Assembly: GCF_036323735.1 (NCBI RefSeq)
Contig: NC_086029.1
Coordinates: forward strand, 9,595,816 to 9,659,815
Direction of reading: 5' to 3'
Source: Rattus norvegicus
Lineage: Eukaryota; Chordata; Mammalia; Rodentia; Muridae
Length of the DNA stretch: 64,000 bases
Below are positions 38,117 through 51,640 of the stretch, one piece after another. The notes under the pieces were generated by a model. It was not told the origin of the DNA. It made no database searches and was given only the letters and a program-made list of their open reading frames with translations. The first letter of the stretch is position 1. Each line of letters starts with the position of its first letter. The position numbers and the translations under genes were made by a program.

Positions 38117-38853
38117 TGAATTCAGTTAGTTCCTAGTAGCCTGCTCTTGTAATATGTGTACTTTTAAAGATTTATAAAAATTTGGTGAGCTGAATCTGAG
38201 TAACATGGTGAATTCGGTTAGTTCCCAATAGGCCGCAGTGGTAATAAGTGGACAGTTCAGGATATAGAAAAATTTTCACGAATGGAATCAAAATTTCTAG
38301 GCGAATTCAGTTAGTTCCCAATGGGACATGCTTGTATGAGTTTGCTTTTCATTATCGAGCAACATTTTAAGGAACGGAATCCAAGTATCATGGTGAATTG
38401 AGTAGGTTCCCAATAGGATTCACATGTAATAAGCTTGTTATTCAAGATAGAGCAACGTTTTAACGAACTGAAACACTGTTTCTTTGTGAATTCAGTCAGA
38501 TCCTAGTAGCCTGCTCTTGTAATACGTGTACCTTTAAAGATTTAAAAAAATTGGTGAGCCGAATCTGAGTAACATGGTGAATTCGGTTAATTCCCAATAG
38601 GCCGCAGTAGTAATAAGTGGACTGTTCGGGATATAGAAAAATTTTCACGAATGGAATCAAAATTTCTAGGCGAATTCAGTGAGTTCCCAATGGGACATGC
38701 TTGTTTGAGTTTGCTTTTCAATATCGAGCAACATTTTAAGGAATGGAATCCAAGTATCATGGTGAATTGAGTAGGTTCCCAATAGGATTCGCATGTAATA
38801 AGCTTGTTATTCAAGATAGAGCAACGTTAACGAACTGAAACACTGTTTCTTTG
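38117..38853 (+). repeat. Dimer D1-D2, copy 3 (737 bp)
   Basis: All dimer marks recur. D2 here has ggaatggaatcc and a shortened junction caacgttaacg. Those two marks, and not the forms in copies 1 and 2, are found in the single downstream D2 at about 44024-44391. Confidence 0.87.
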
Positions 38854-41070
38854 TGAATTCAGTTAGTTCCTAGTAGCCTGCTCATGTAATATGTGTACTT
38901 TTAAAGATTCATAAAAATTTGGTGAGCCGAATCTGAGTAACATGGTGAATTCGGTTAGTTCCCAATAGGCCGCAGTAGTAATAAGTGGACTGTTCGGGAT
39001 ATAGAAAAATTTTCACGAATGGAATCAAAATTTCTAGGCGAATTGAGTGAGTTCCCAATGGGACATGCTTGTATGAGTTTGATTTTCAATATCGAGCAAC
39101 ATTTTAAGGAACGGAATCCAAGTATCATGGTGAATAGAGTAGGTTCCCAATAGGATTCGCATGTAATAAGCTTGTTATTCAAGATAGAGCAACGTTTTAA
39201 CGAACTGAAACACTGTTTCTTTGTGAATTCAGTTAGTTCCTAGTAGCCTGCTCTTGTAATATGTGTTCTTTTAAAGATTTATAAAAATTTGGTGAGCCGA
39301 ATCTGAGTAACATGGTGATTTCGGTTAGTTCCCAATAGGCCGCAGTAGTAATAAGTGGACTGTTCGGGATATAGAAAAATTTTCACGAGTGGAATCAGAA
39401 TTTCTAGGCGAATTCAGTGAGTTCCCAATGGGACATGCTTGTATGAGTTTGCTTTACAATATTGAGCAACATTTTATGGTACGGAATCCAAGTATCATGG
39501 TGAATTGAGTAGGTTCCCAATAGGATTCGCATGTAATAAGCTTGTAATTCAAGATAGAGCAACGTTTTAACGAACTGAAACACTGTTTCTTTGTGAATTC
39601 AGTTAGTTCCTAGTAGCCTTCTCTTGTAATATGTGTACTTTTAAAGATTTATAAAAATTTGGTGAGCCAAATCTGAGTAACATTGTGAATTCGGTTAGTT
39701 CCCAATAGGACGCAGTAGTAATAAGTGGACTGTTCGGGATATAGAAAAATTTTCACGAGTGGAATCAAAATTTCTAGGCGAATTCAGTGAGTTCCCAATG
39801 GGACATGCTTGTATGAGTTTGCTTTACAATATTGAGCAACATTTTAAGGAACGGAATCCAAGTATCATGGTGAATTGAATAAGTTCCCAAAAGGATTCGC
39901 ATGTAATGAGCTTGTTATTCAAGATAGAGCAACGTTTTAACGAACTGAAACATTGTTTCTTTGTGAATTCAGTTATTTCGTAGTAGCCTGCTCTTCTTAT
40001 ATGTGTACTTTTAAAGATTATAAAAATTTGGTGAGCCGAATCTGAATAATATGGTGAATTCGATTAGTTCCCAATAGGCCGCAGTAGTAATAAGTGGACT
40101 GTTCGGGATATAGAAAAATTTTCACGAATGGAATCAAAATTTCTAGGCAAATTCAGTGAGTTCCCAATGGGACATGCTTGTATGAGTTTGCTTTTCAATA
40201 TCGAGCAACATTTAAGGAACGGAATCTAAGTACCATGGTGAATTGAGTAGGTTCCCAATAGTATTCGCATGTAATAAGCTTGTTATTCAAGATAGAGCAA
40301 CGTTTTAACGAACTGAAACACTGTTTTTTTGTGAATTCAGTTATTTCCTAGTAGCCTGCTCTTGTAATATGTGTACTTTTAAAGATTTATAAAAATTTGG
40401 TGAGCCGAATCTGAGTAACATGGTGAATTCGGTTAGTTCCCAATAGGCCGCAGTAGTAATAAGTGGACTGTTCGGGATATAGAAAAATTTTCACGAATGG
40501 AATCGAAATTTCTAGGCGAATTCAGTGAGTTCCCAATGGGACATGCTTGTATGAGTTTGCTTTTCAATATCGAGCAACATTTTAAGGAACGGAATCCAAG
40601 TATCATGGTGAATTGAGTAGGTTCCCAATAGGATTCGCGTGTAATAAGCTTGTTATTCAAGATAGAGCAACGTTTTAACGAACTGAACCACTGTTTCTTT
40701 GTGAATTCAGTTAGTTCCTAGTAGCCTGCTCTTGTAATATGTGTACTTTTAAAGATTTATAAAAATTTGGTGAGCCGAATCTGAGTAACATGGTGAATTC
40801 GATTAGTTCCCAATAGGCCGCAGTAGTAATAAGTGGACTGTTCGGGAAATAGAAAATTTTCACGAATGGAATCAAAATTTCTAGGCGAATTCACTGAATT
40901 CCCAATGGGACATGCTTGTATGAGTTTGCTTTTCAATATCGAGCAACATTTTAAGGAACGGAATCCAAGTAGCATGGTGAATTGAGTAGGTTCCCAATAG
41001 GATTCGCATGTAATAAGCTTGTTATTCAAGATAGAGCAACGTTTTAACGAACTGAAACACTGTTTCTTTG
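38854..41070 (+). repeat. Six distinctive monomers between the dimers
   Basis: Diverged single-copy-like variants within the array. The fifth quarter-1 segment shows ttatttcgtag and ctcttcttatatg (about 39970) and loses one base in agattataaaa. The monomer at about 39962-40331 also has lost a base in aacatttaagg. Several EcoRI sites stay intact. Homologues lie at about 44392-46609. Confidence 0.8.
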
Positions 41071-41808
41071 TGAATTCATTTAGTTCCTAGTAGCCTGCTC
41101 TTGTAATATGTGTACTTTTAAAGATTTATAAAAATTTGGTGAGCCGAATCTGAGTAACATGGTGAATTCGGTTAGTTCCCAATAGGCCGCAGTAGTAATA
41201 AGTGGACTGTTCGGGATATAGAAAAATTTTCACGAATGGAATAAAAATTTCTAGGCGAATTCAGTGAGTTCCCAATGGGACATGCTTGTATGAGTTTGCT
41301 TTTCAATATCGAGCAACATTTTAAAGAACGGAATCCAAGTATCATGGTGAATTTAGTAGGTTCCCGATAGGATTCGCATGTAATAAGCTTATTATTCAAG
41401 ATAGAGCAACGTTTTGACGAACTGAAACACTGTTTCTTTGTGAATTCAGTTAGTTCCTAGTAGCCTGCTCTTGTAATATGTGTACTTTTAAAGATTTATA
41501 AATATTTGGTGAGCCGAATCTGAGTAACATGGTGAATTCAGTTAGTTCTCAATACTCGGCAGTAGTAATAAGGGACTGTTCGGGATATAGAAAAATTTTC
41601 ACGAATGGAATCAAAATTTCTAGGCGAATTCAGTGAGTTCCCAATGGGACATGCTTGTATGAGTTTGTTTTTCAATATCAGCAACATTTTAAGGAACGGA
41701 ATCCAAGTATCATGGTGAATTGAGTAGGTTCCCAATAGGATTCGCATGTAATAAGCTTGTTATTCAAGATAGAGCAACGTTTTAACGAACTGAAACACTG
41801 TTTCTTTG
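41071..41808 (+). repeat. 738 bp dimer E, copy 1
   Basis: The first monomer has gaataaaaatttc, cccgataggattcg, gcttattattc and cgttttgacgaac. The second has gttagttctcaatactcgg, aataagggactg, ttgtttttcaatatcagc. All recur 738 bp on. Confidence 0.85.
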
Positions 41809-42545
41809 TGAATTCATTTAGTTCCTAGTAGCCTGCTCTTGTAATATGTGTACTTTTAAAGATTTATAAAAATTTGGTGAGCCGAATCTGAGTAACATGG
41901 TGAATTCGGTTAGTTCCCAATAGGCCGCAGTAGTAATAAGTGGACTGTTCGGGATATAGAAAAATTATCACGAATGGAATAAAAATTTCTAGGCGAATTC
42001 AGTGAGTTCCCAATGGGACATGCTTGTATGAGTTTGCTTTTCAATATCGAGCAACATTTTAAAGAACGGAATCCAAGTATCATGGTGAATTTAGTAGGTT
42101 CCCGATAGGATTCGCATGTAATAAGCTTATTATTCAAGATAGAGCAACGTTTTGACGAACTGAAACACTGTTTCTTTGTGAATTCAGTTAGTTCCTAGTA
42201 GCCTGCTCTTGTAATATGTGTACTTTTAAAGATTTATAAAAATTTGGTGAGCCGAATCTGAGTAACATGGTGAATTCAGTTAGTTCTCAATACTCGGCAG
42301 TAGTAATAAGGGACTGTTCGGGATATAGAAAATTTTCACGAATGGAATCAAAATTTCTAGGCGAATTCAGTGAGTTCCCAATGGGACATGCTTGTATGAG
42401 TTTGTTTTTCAATATCAGCAACATTTTAAGGAACGGAATCCAAGTATCATGGTGAATTGAGTAGGTTCCCAGTAGGATTCGCATGTAATAAGCTTGTTAT
42501 TCAAGATAGAGCAACGTTTTAACGAACTGAAACACTGTTTCTTTG
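41809..42545 (+). repeat. 738 bp dimer E, copy 2 (737 bp)
   Basis: Same marks as copy 1. Differences seen: gaaaaattatcac for gaaaaattttcac, agaaaattttc (one a fewer) in the second monomer, and cccagtagg for cccaatagg at its end. The base loss opens a chance 62-codon frame on the plus strand (42267-42455). Confidence 0.85.
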
Positions 42546-43284
42546 TGAATTCAGTTAGTTCCTAGTAGCCTGCTCTTGTAATACGTTTACTTTTAAAGGT
42601 TTATAAAAATTTGGTGAGCCGAATCTGAGTAACATGGTGAATTCGGTTAGTTCCCAATAGGCCGCAGTAGTAATAAGTGGACTGCTCGGGATATAGAAAA
42701 ATTTTCACGAATGGAATCAAAATTTCTAGGCGAATTCAGTGAGTTCCCAATGGGACATGCTTGTATGAGTTTGCTTTTCAATATCGAGCAACATTTTAAG
42801 GAACGGAATCCAAGTATCATTGTGAATTGAGTAGGTTCCCAATAGGATTAGCATGTAATAAGCTTTTTATTCAACATAGAGCAACGTTTTAACGAACTGA
42901 AACACTGTTTCTTTGTGAATTCAGTTAGTTCCTAGTAGCCTGCTCTTGTAATATGTGTACTTTTAAAGATTTATAAAAATTTGGTGAGCCGAATCTGAGT
43001 AACGTGGTGAATTCGATTAGTTCCCAATAGGCCGCAGTAGTATTAAGAGGACTGTTCGGGATATCGAAAAATTGTCACGAATGGAATCAAAATTTCTAGG
43101 CGAATTCAGTGAGTTCCCAATGTGACATGCTTGTATGAGTTTGCTTTTCAATATCGAGCAACATTTTAAGGAACGGAATCCAAGTATCATGGTGAATTTT
43201 GTAGGTTCCCAATAGGATTCGCATGTAATAAGCTTGTTATTCAAGATAGAGCAACGTTTTAACGAACTGAAACACTGTTTCTTT
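42546..43284 (+). repeat. Two monomers between duplications
   Basis: The first has tacgtttac, ggactgctcgg with gaaaaattttc, and aagctttttattcaacatag. The second is G-like (aacgtggtgaattcgat, tattaagagg, gatatcgaaaaattgtc, cccaatgtgac). They look like remnants of left-half classes inside the right half. Confidence 0.7.
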
Positions 43285-46200
43285 GTGAATTCAGTTAGTT
43301 CCTAGTAGCCTGCTCTTGTAATATGTGTACTTTTAAAGTTTATAAAAATTTGGTGAGCCGAATCTCAGTAACATGGTGAATTCGGTTAGTTCCCAATAGG
43401 CCGCAGTAGAAATAAGTGGACTGTTCGGGATATAGAAAAATTTTCACGAATGGAATCAAAATTTCTAGGCGAATTCAGTGAGTTCCCAATAGGACATGCT
43501 TGTATGAGTTTGCTTTCCAATATCGAGCAACATTTTAAGGAACGGAATCCAAGTATCATGGTGAATTGAGTAGGTACCCAATAGGATTCGCATGTAATAA
43601 GCTTGTTATTCAAGATAGACCAACGTTTTAACGAACTGAAACACTGTTTCTTTGTGAATTCAGTTAGTTCCTAGTAGCCTGCTCTTGTAATATGTGTACT
43701 TTTAAAGATTTATAAAAATTTGGTGAGCTGAATCTGAGTAACATGGTGAATTCGGTTAGTTCCCAATAGGCCGCAGTGGTAATAAGTGGACTGTTCAGGA
43801 TATAGAAAAATTTTCACGAATGGAATCAAAATTTCTAGGCGAATTCAGTTAGTTCCCAATGGCACATGCTTGTATGAGTTTGCTTTTCATTATCGAGCAA
43901 CATTTTAAGGAACGGATTCCAAGTATCATGGTGAATTGAGTAGGTTCCCAATAGGATTCGCATGTAATAAGCTTGTTATTCAAGATAGAGCCACGTTTTA
44001 ACGAACTGAAACACTGTTTCTTTGTGAATTCAGTCAGATCCTATTAGCCTGCTTTTGTAATACGTATACCTTTAAAGATTTAAAAAAATTGGTGAGCCGA
44101 ATCTGAGTAACATGGTGAATTCGGTTAATTCCCAATAGGCCGCAGTAGTAATAAGTGGACTGTTCGGGATATAGAAAAATTTTCACGAATGGAATCAAAA
44201 TTTCTAGGCGAATTCAGTGAGTTCCAAATGGGACATGCTTGTTTGAGTTTGCTTTTCAATATCGAGCAACATTTTAAGGAATGGAATCCAAGTATCATGG
44301 TGAATTGAGTAGGTTCCCAATAGGATTCGCATGTAATAAGCTTGTTATTCAAGATAGAGCAACGTTAACGAACTGAAACACTGTTTCTTTGTGAATTCAG
44401 TTAGTTCCTAGTAGCCTGCTCATGTAATATGTGTATTTTTAAAGATTCATAAAAATTTGGTGTGCCGAATCTGAGTAACATGGTGAATTCGGTTAGTTCC
44501 CAATAGGCCGCAGTAGTAATAAGTGGACTGTTCGGGATATAGAAAAATTTTCACGAATGGAATCAAAATTTCTAGGCGAATTCAGTGAGTTCCCAATGGG
44601 ACATGCTTGTATGAGTTTGATTTTCAATATCGAGCAACATTTTAAGGAACGGAATCCAAGTATCATGGTGAATTGAGTAGGTTCCCAATAGGATTCGCAT
44701 GTAATAAGCTTGTTATTCAAGATAGAGCAACGTTTTAACGAACTGAAACACTGTTTCTTTGTGAATTCAGTTAGTTCCTAGTAGCCTGCTCTTGTAATAT
44801 GTGTTCTTTTAAAGATTTATAAAAATTTGGTGAGCCGAATCTGAGTAACATGGTGATTTCGGTTAGTTCCCAATAGGCCGCAGTAGTAATAAGTGGACTG
44901 TTCGGGATATAGAAAAATTTTCACGAGTGGAATCAGAATTTCTAGGCGAATTCAGTGAGTTCCCAATGGGACATGCTTGTATGAGTTTGCTTTACAATAT
45001 TGAGCAACATTTTATGGTACGGAATCCAAGTATCATGGTGAATTGAATAGGTTCCCAATAGGATTCGCATGTAATAAGCTTGTATTCAAGATAGAGCAAC
45101 GTTTTAACGAACTGAAACACTGTTTCTTTGTGAATTCAGTTAGTTCCTAGTAGCCTGCTCTTGTAATATGTGTACTTTTAAAGATTTATAAAAATTTGGT
45201 GAGCCGAATCTGAGTAACATGGTGAATTCGGTTAGTTCCCAATAGGACGCAGTAGTAATAAGTGGACTGTTCGGGATATAGAAAAATTTTCACGAGTGGA
45301 ATCAAAATTTCTAGGCGAATTCAGTGAGTTCCCAATGGGACATGCTTGTATGAGTTTGCTTTACAATATTGAGCAACATTTTAAGGAACGGAATCCAAGT
45401 ATCATGGTGAATTGAATAAGTTCCCAATAGGATTCGCATGTAATAAGCTTGTTATTCAAGATAGAGCAACGTTTTACCGAACTGAAACATTGTTTCTTTG
45501 TGAATTCAGTTATTTCGTAGTAGCCTGCTCTTCTTATATGTGTACTTTTAAAGATTTATAAAAATTTGGTGAGCCGAATCTGAATAATATGGTGAATTCG
45601 ATTAGTTCCCAATAGGCCGCAGTAGTAATAAGTGGACTGTTCGGGATATAGAAAAATTTTCACGAATGGAATCAAAATTTCTAGGCGAATTCAGTGAGTT
45701 CCCAATGGGACATGCTTGTATGAGTTTGCTTTTCATTATCGAGCAACATTTTAAGGAACGGAATCCAAGTATCATGGTGAATTGAGTAGTTTCCCAATAG
45801 GATTCACATGTAATAAGCTTGTTATTCAAGATAGAGCAAAGTTTTAATGAACTGAAACACTGTTTCTTTGTGAATTCAGTTAGTTCCTAGTAGCCTGCTC
45901 TTGTAATATGTGTACTTTTAAAGATTTATAAAAATTTGGTGTGCCGAATCTGAGTAACATGGTGAATTCGGTTAGTTCCCAATAGGCCTCAGTAGTAATA
46001 AGTGGACTGTTCGGGATATAGAAAAATTTTCACGAATGGAATCAAAATTTCTAGGCGAATTCAGTGAGTTCCCAATGGGACATGCTTGTATGAGTTTGCT
46101 TTTCAATATCGAGCAACATTTTAAGGAACGGAATCCCAGTATCATTGTGAATTGAGTAGGTTCCCAATAGGATTCGCATGTAATAAGCTTGTTATTCAAG

Positions 46201-46609
46201 ATAGAGCAACGTTTTAACGAACTGAAAAACTGTTTCTCTGTGAATTCAGTTAGTTCCTAGTAGCCTGCTCTTGTAATATGTGTACTTTAAAAGATTTATA
46301 AAAATTTGGTGAGCCGAATCTGAGTAACATGGTGAATTCGATTAGTTCCCAATAGGCCGCAGTAGTAATAAGTGGACTGTTCGGGAAATAGAAAATTTTC
46401 ACGAATGGAATCAAAATTTCTAGGCGAATTCACTGAGTTCCCAATGGGACATGCTTGTATGAGTTTGCTTTTCAATATCGAGCAACATTTTAAGGAACGG
46501 AATCCAAGTATCATGGTGAATTGAGTAGGTTCCCAATAGGATTCGCATGTAATAAGCTTGTTATTCAATATAGAGCAACGTTTTAACGAACTGAAACACT
46601 GTTTCTTTG
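43285..46609 (+). repeat. Segmental duplication, copy 2 (3325 bp, 9 monomers)
   Basis: It matches 36270-41070 monomer by monomer, apart from having one D1-D2 dimer instead of three. The offset is 5538 bp from the last dimer onward and 7015 bp before it. Copies differ at many single bases (for example agattataaaa at 40011 against agatttataaaa at 45549), so this duplication is older than the 4437 and 2588 bp ones. Confidence 0.85.
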
Positions 46610-49600
46610 TGAATTCATTTAGTTCCTAGTAGCCTGCTCTTGTAATATGTGTACTTTTAAAGATTTATAAAAATTTGTTGAGCCGAATCTGAGTAACATG
46701 GTGAATTCGGTTAGTTCCCAATAGGCCGCAGTAGTAATAAGTGGACTGTTCGGGATATAGAAAAATTTTCACGAATGGAATAAAAATTTCTAGGCGAAAT
46801 CAGTGAGTTACCAATGGGACATGCTTGTATGAGTTTGCTTTTCAATATCGAGCAACATTTTAAGGAACGGAATTCCAGTATCATGGTGAATTGCATAGGT
46901 TCCCAATAGGATCCGCATGTAATAAGCTTCTTATTCAAGATAGAGCAACGTTTTAAGGAACTGAAACACTGTTTCCTTGTGAATTCAGTTAGTTCCTAGT
47001 AGCCTGCTCTTGTAATATGTGTACTTTTAAAGATTTATAAAAATTTGGTGAGCCGAATCTGAGTAACATGGTGAATTCGGTTAGTTATCAATAGGCCGTA
47101 GTAGTAATAAGTGGACTGTTCGGGATATAGAAAAATATTCACGAATGGAATCAAAATTTCTAGGCGAAATCAGTGAGTTCCCAATGGGACATGCTTGTGT
47201 GAGTTTGCTTTAAATATCGAGCAACATTTTAAGGAACGGAATCCAATTATCATGGTGAATTGAGTAGGTTCCCAATAGGATTCGCGTGTAATAAGCTTGT
47301 TATTCAAGATAGAGCAACGTTTTAACGAACTGAAACACTGTTTCTTTGTGAATTCAGTTAGTTCCTAGTAGCCTGCTCTTGTAATATGTGTACTTTTAAT
47401 GATTTATAAAAATTTGGTGAGCCGAATCTGAGTAACATGGTGAATTCGGTTAGTTCCCAATAGGCCGCAGTAGTAATAAGTGGACTGTTCGGGATATAGA
47501 AAAATTTTCACGAATGGAATCAAAATTTCTAGGCGAATTCAGTGAGTTCCCAATGGGACATGCTTGTATGAGTTTGCTTTTCAATATCGAGCAAAATTTT
47601 AAGGAACGGAATCCAAGTATCATGGTGAATTGAGTAGGTTCACAATAGGATTCGCGTGTAATAAGCTTGTTATTCAAGATAGAGCAACGTTTTAACGAAC
47701 TGAAACACTGTTTCTTTGTGAATTCAGTTAGTTCCTAGTAGCCTGCTCTTGTAATATGTGTACTTTTAAAGATTTATAAAAATTTGGTGAGCCGAATAGA
47801 GTAACATGGTGAATTCGGTTAGTTCCCAATAGGCCGCAGTAGTAATAAGTGGACTGTTCGGGATATAGAAAAATTTTCACGAATGGAATCAAAATTTCTA
47901 GGCGAATTCAGTGAGTTCCCAATGGGACATGCTTGTGTGAGTTTGCTCTTCACTATCGAGCAACATTTTAAGGAACGGAATCCAAGTATCATGGTGAATT
48001 GAGTAGGTTCCCAATAGGATTCACATGTAATTAGCTTGTTATTAAAGATAGAGCAAAGTATTAACGAACTGAAACACTGTTTCTTTGTGAATTCAGTTAG
48101 TTCCTAGTAGCCTGCTCTTGTAATATGTGAACTTTTAAAGATTTATAAAAATTTGGTGAGCCGAATCTGAGTAACATGGTGAATTCGGTTAGTTCCCAAT
48201 AGGCCGCAGTAGTAATAAGTGGACTGTTCGGGATATAGAAAAATTTTCACGAATGGAATCAAAATTTCTAGGCGAATTCAGTGAGTTCCCAATGGGACAT
48301 GCTTGTATGAGTTTGCTTTTCAATATCGAGCAACATTTTAAGGAACGGAATCCCAGTATCATGGTGAATTGAGTAGGTTCCCAATAGGATTCGCATGTAA
48401 TAAGCTTGTTATTCAAGATAGAGCAACGTTTTAACGAACTGAAACACTGTTTCTTTGTGAATTCAGTTAGTTCCTAGTAGCCTGCTCTTGTAATATGTGT
48501 ACTTTTAAAGATTTATAAAAATTTGGTGAGCCGAATCTGAGTAACATGGAGAATTCGGTTATTTCCCAATAGGCCGCAGTAGTAATAAGTGGACTGTTCG
48601 GGATATAGAAAAATTTTCACGAATGGAATCAAAATTTCTAGGCGAATTCAGTGAATTCCCAATGGGACATGCTTGTATGAGTTTGCTTTTCAATATCGAG
48701 CAACATTTTAAGGAACGGAATCCAAGTATCATGGTGAATTGAGTAGGTTCCCAATAGGATTCGCATGCAATAAGCTTGTTATTCAAGATAGAGCAACGTT
48801 TTAACGAACTGAAACACTGTTTCTTTGTGAATTCTGTTAGTTTCTAGGAGCCTGCTCTTGTAATATGTGTACTTTTAAAGATTTATAAAAATTTGGTGAG
48901 CCGAATCTGAGTAACATGGTGAATTCGGTTAGTTCCTAATAGGCCGCAGTAGTAATAAGTGGACTGTTCGGGATGTAGAAAATTTTCACGAATGGAATCC
49001 AAATTTCTAGGCGAATTCAGTGAGTTCCCAATGGGACATGCTTGTATGAGTTTGCTTTTCAATATCGAGCAACATTTTAAGGAACGGAATCCCAGTATCA
49101 TGGTGAATTGAGTAGGTTCCCAATAGGATTCGCATGTAATAAGCTTGTTATTCAAGATAGAGCAACGTTTTAACGAACTGAAACACTGTTTCTTTGTGAA
49201 TTCAGTTAGTTCCTAGTAGCCTGCTCTTGTAATATGTGTACTTTTAAAGATTTATAAAAATTTGGTGAGCCGAATCTGAGTAACATGGTGAATTTGGTTA
49301 GTTCTCAATAGGCCGCAGTAGTAATAAGTGGACTGTTCGGGATATAGAAAAATTTTCACGAATGGAATCAAAATTTCTAGGCGAATTCAGTGAGTTCCCA
49401 ATGGGACATGCTTGTATGAGTTTGCTTTTCATTATCGAGCAACATTTTAAGGAACGGAATCCCAGTATCATGGTGAATTGAGTAGGTTCCCAATAGGATT
49501 CGCATGTAATAAGCTTGTTATTCAAGATAGAGCAACGTTTTAACGAACTGAAACACTGTTTCTTTGTGAATTCAGTTAGTTCCTAGTAGCCTACTCTTGT

Positions 49601-51640
49601 AATATGTGTACTTTTAAAGATTTATAAAAATTTGGTGAGCCGAATCTGAGTAACATGGTGAATTTGGTTAGTTCTCAATAGGCCGCAGTAGTAATAAGTG
49701 GACTGTTCGGGATATAGAAAAATTTTCACGAATGGAATCAAAATTTCTAGGCGAATTGAGTGAGTTCCCAATGGGACATGCTTGTATGAGTTTGCTTTTC
49801 ATTATCGAGCAACATTTTAAGGTACGGAATCCAAGTATCATGGTGAATTGAGTAGGTTCCCAATAGGATTCACATGTAATAAACTTGTTATTCAAGATAG
49901 AGCAACGTTTTAACGAACTGAAATACTGTTTCTTTGTGAATTCAGTTAGTTCCTAGTAGCCTGCTCTTGTAATATGTGTACTTTTAAAGATTTATAAAAA
50001 TTTGGTGAGGCGAATCTGAGTAACATGGTGAATTCGGTTAGTTCCCAATAGGCCGCAGTTGTAATAAGTGGACTGTTCGGCATATAGAAAAATTTTCACG
50101 AATGGAATCAAAATTTCTAGGCGAATTCACTGAGTTCCCAATGGGACATGCTTGTATGAGTTTGCTTTTCAATATCGAGCAACATTTTAAGGAACGGAAT
50201 CCAATTATCATGGTGAATTGAGTAGGTTCCCAATAGGATTCGCGTGTAATAAGCTTGTTATTCAAGATAGAGCAACGTTTTAACGAACTGAAGCACTGTT
50301 TCTTTGTGAATTCAGTTAGTTCCTAGAAGCCTGCTCTTGTAATATGTGTACTTTTAAAGATTTATAAAAATTTGGTGAGCCGAATCTGAGTAACATGGTG
50401 AATTCGGTTAGTTCCCAATAGGCCGCAGTAGTAATAAGTGGACTGTTCGAGATATAGAAAAATTTTCACGAATGGAATCAAAATTTCTAGGCGAATTCAG
50501 TGAGTTCCCAATGGGACATGCTTGTATGAGTTTGCTTTTCATTATCGAGCAACATTTTAAGGAACGGAATCCAAGTATCATGGTGAATTGAGTAGGTTCC
50601 CAATAGGATTCACATGTAATAAACTTGTTATTCAAGATAGAGCAACGTTTTAACGAACTGAAACACTGTTTCTTTGTGAATTTAGTTAGTCCCTGTAGCC
50701 TTCTCTTGTAATATGTGTACTTTTAAAGATTTATAAAAATTTGGTGAGCCGAATCTGAGTAACATGGTGAATTCGGTTAGTTCCCAATAGGCCGCAGTAG
50801 TAATAAGTGGACTGTTCGGGATATAGAAAAATTTTCACGAATGGAATCAAAATTTCTAGGCGAATTCAGTGAGTTCCCAATGGGACATGCTTGTATGAGT
50901 TTGCTTTTCAATATCGAGCAACATTTTAAGGAACGGAATCCAAGTATCATGGTGAATTGAGTAGGTTCCCAATAGGATTCGCGTGTAATAAGCTTGTTAT
51001 TCAAGATAGAGCAACGTTTTAACGAACTGAAACACTGATTCTTTGTGAATTCAGTTAGTTCCTAGTAGCCTGCTCTTGTAATATGTGTACTTTTAAAGAT
51101 TTATAAAAATTTGGTGAGCCGAATAGAGTAACATGGTGAATTCGGTTAGTTCCCAATAGGCCGCAGTAGTAATAAGTGGACTGTTCGGGATATAGAAAAA
51201 TTTTCACGAATGGAATCAAAATTTCTAGGCGAATTCAGTGAGTTCCCAATCGGACATGCTTGTATGAGTTTGCTTTTCAATATCGAGCAACATTTTAAGG
51301 AACGGAATCCCAGTATCATGGTGAATTGAGTAGGTTCCCAATAGGATTCGCATGTAATAAGCTTGTTATTCAAGATAGAGCAACGTTTTAACGAACTGAA
51401 ACACTGTTTCTTTGTGAATTCAGTTAGTTCCTAGTAGCCTGCTCTTGTAATATGTGTACTTTTAAAGATTTATAAAAATTTGTTGAGCCGAATCTGAGTA
51501 ACATGGAGAATTCGGTTAGTTCCCAATAGGCCTCAGTAGTAATAAGTGGACTGTTCGGGATATAGAAAAATTTTCACGAATGGAATCAAAATTTCTAGGC
51601 GAATTCAGTGAGTTCCCAATGGGACATGCTTGTATGAGTT

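Larger units (their letters stand above)
36270..41070 (+). repeat. Segmental duplication, copy 1 (4801 bp, 13 monomers)
   Basis: Order: 36270 monomer, three D1-D2 dimers, then six distinctive monomers marked in turn by ctcatgtaatatg with agattcataaa, ggtgatttcgg, ggacgcag with acgagtgg, gaataatatgg, an ordinary one, and cgggaaatagaaaattttc. Each recurs in the same order at 43285-46609. Copy 1 is longer by two dimers. Confidence 0.85.

Noticed and set aside
42267..42455. 62-codon open frame on the plus strand
   Set aside because: It exists only because this monomer lost one base in agaaaattttc. It is made of ordinary satellite sequence with no support as a gene.
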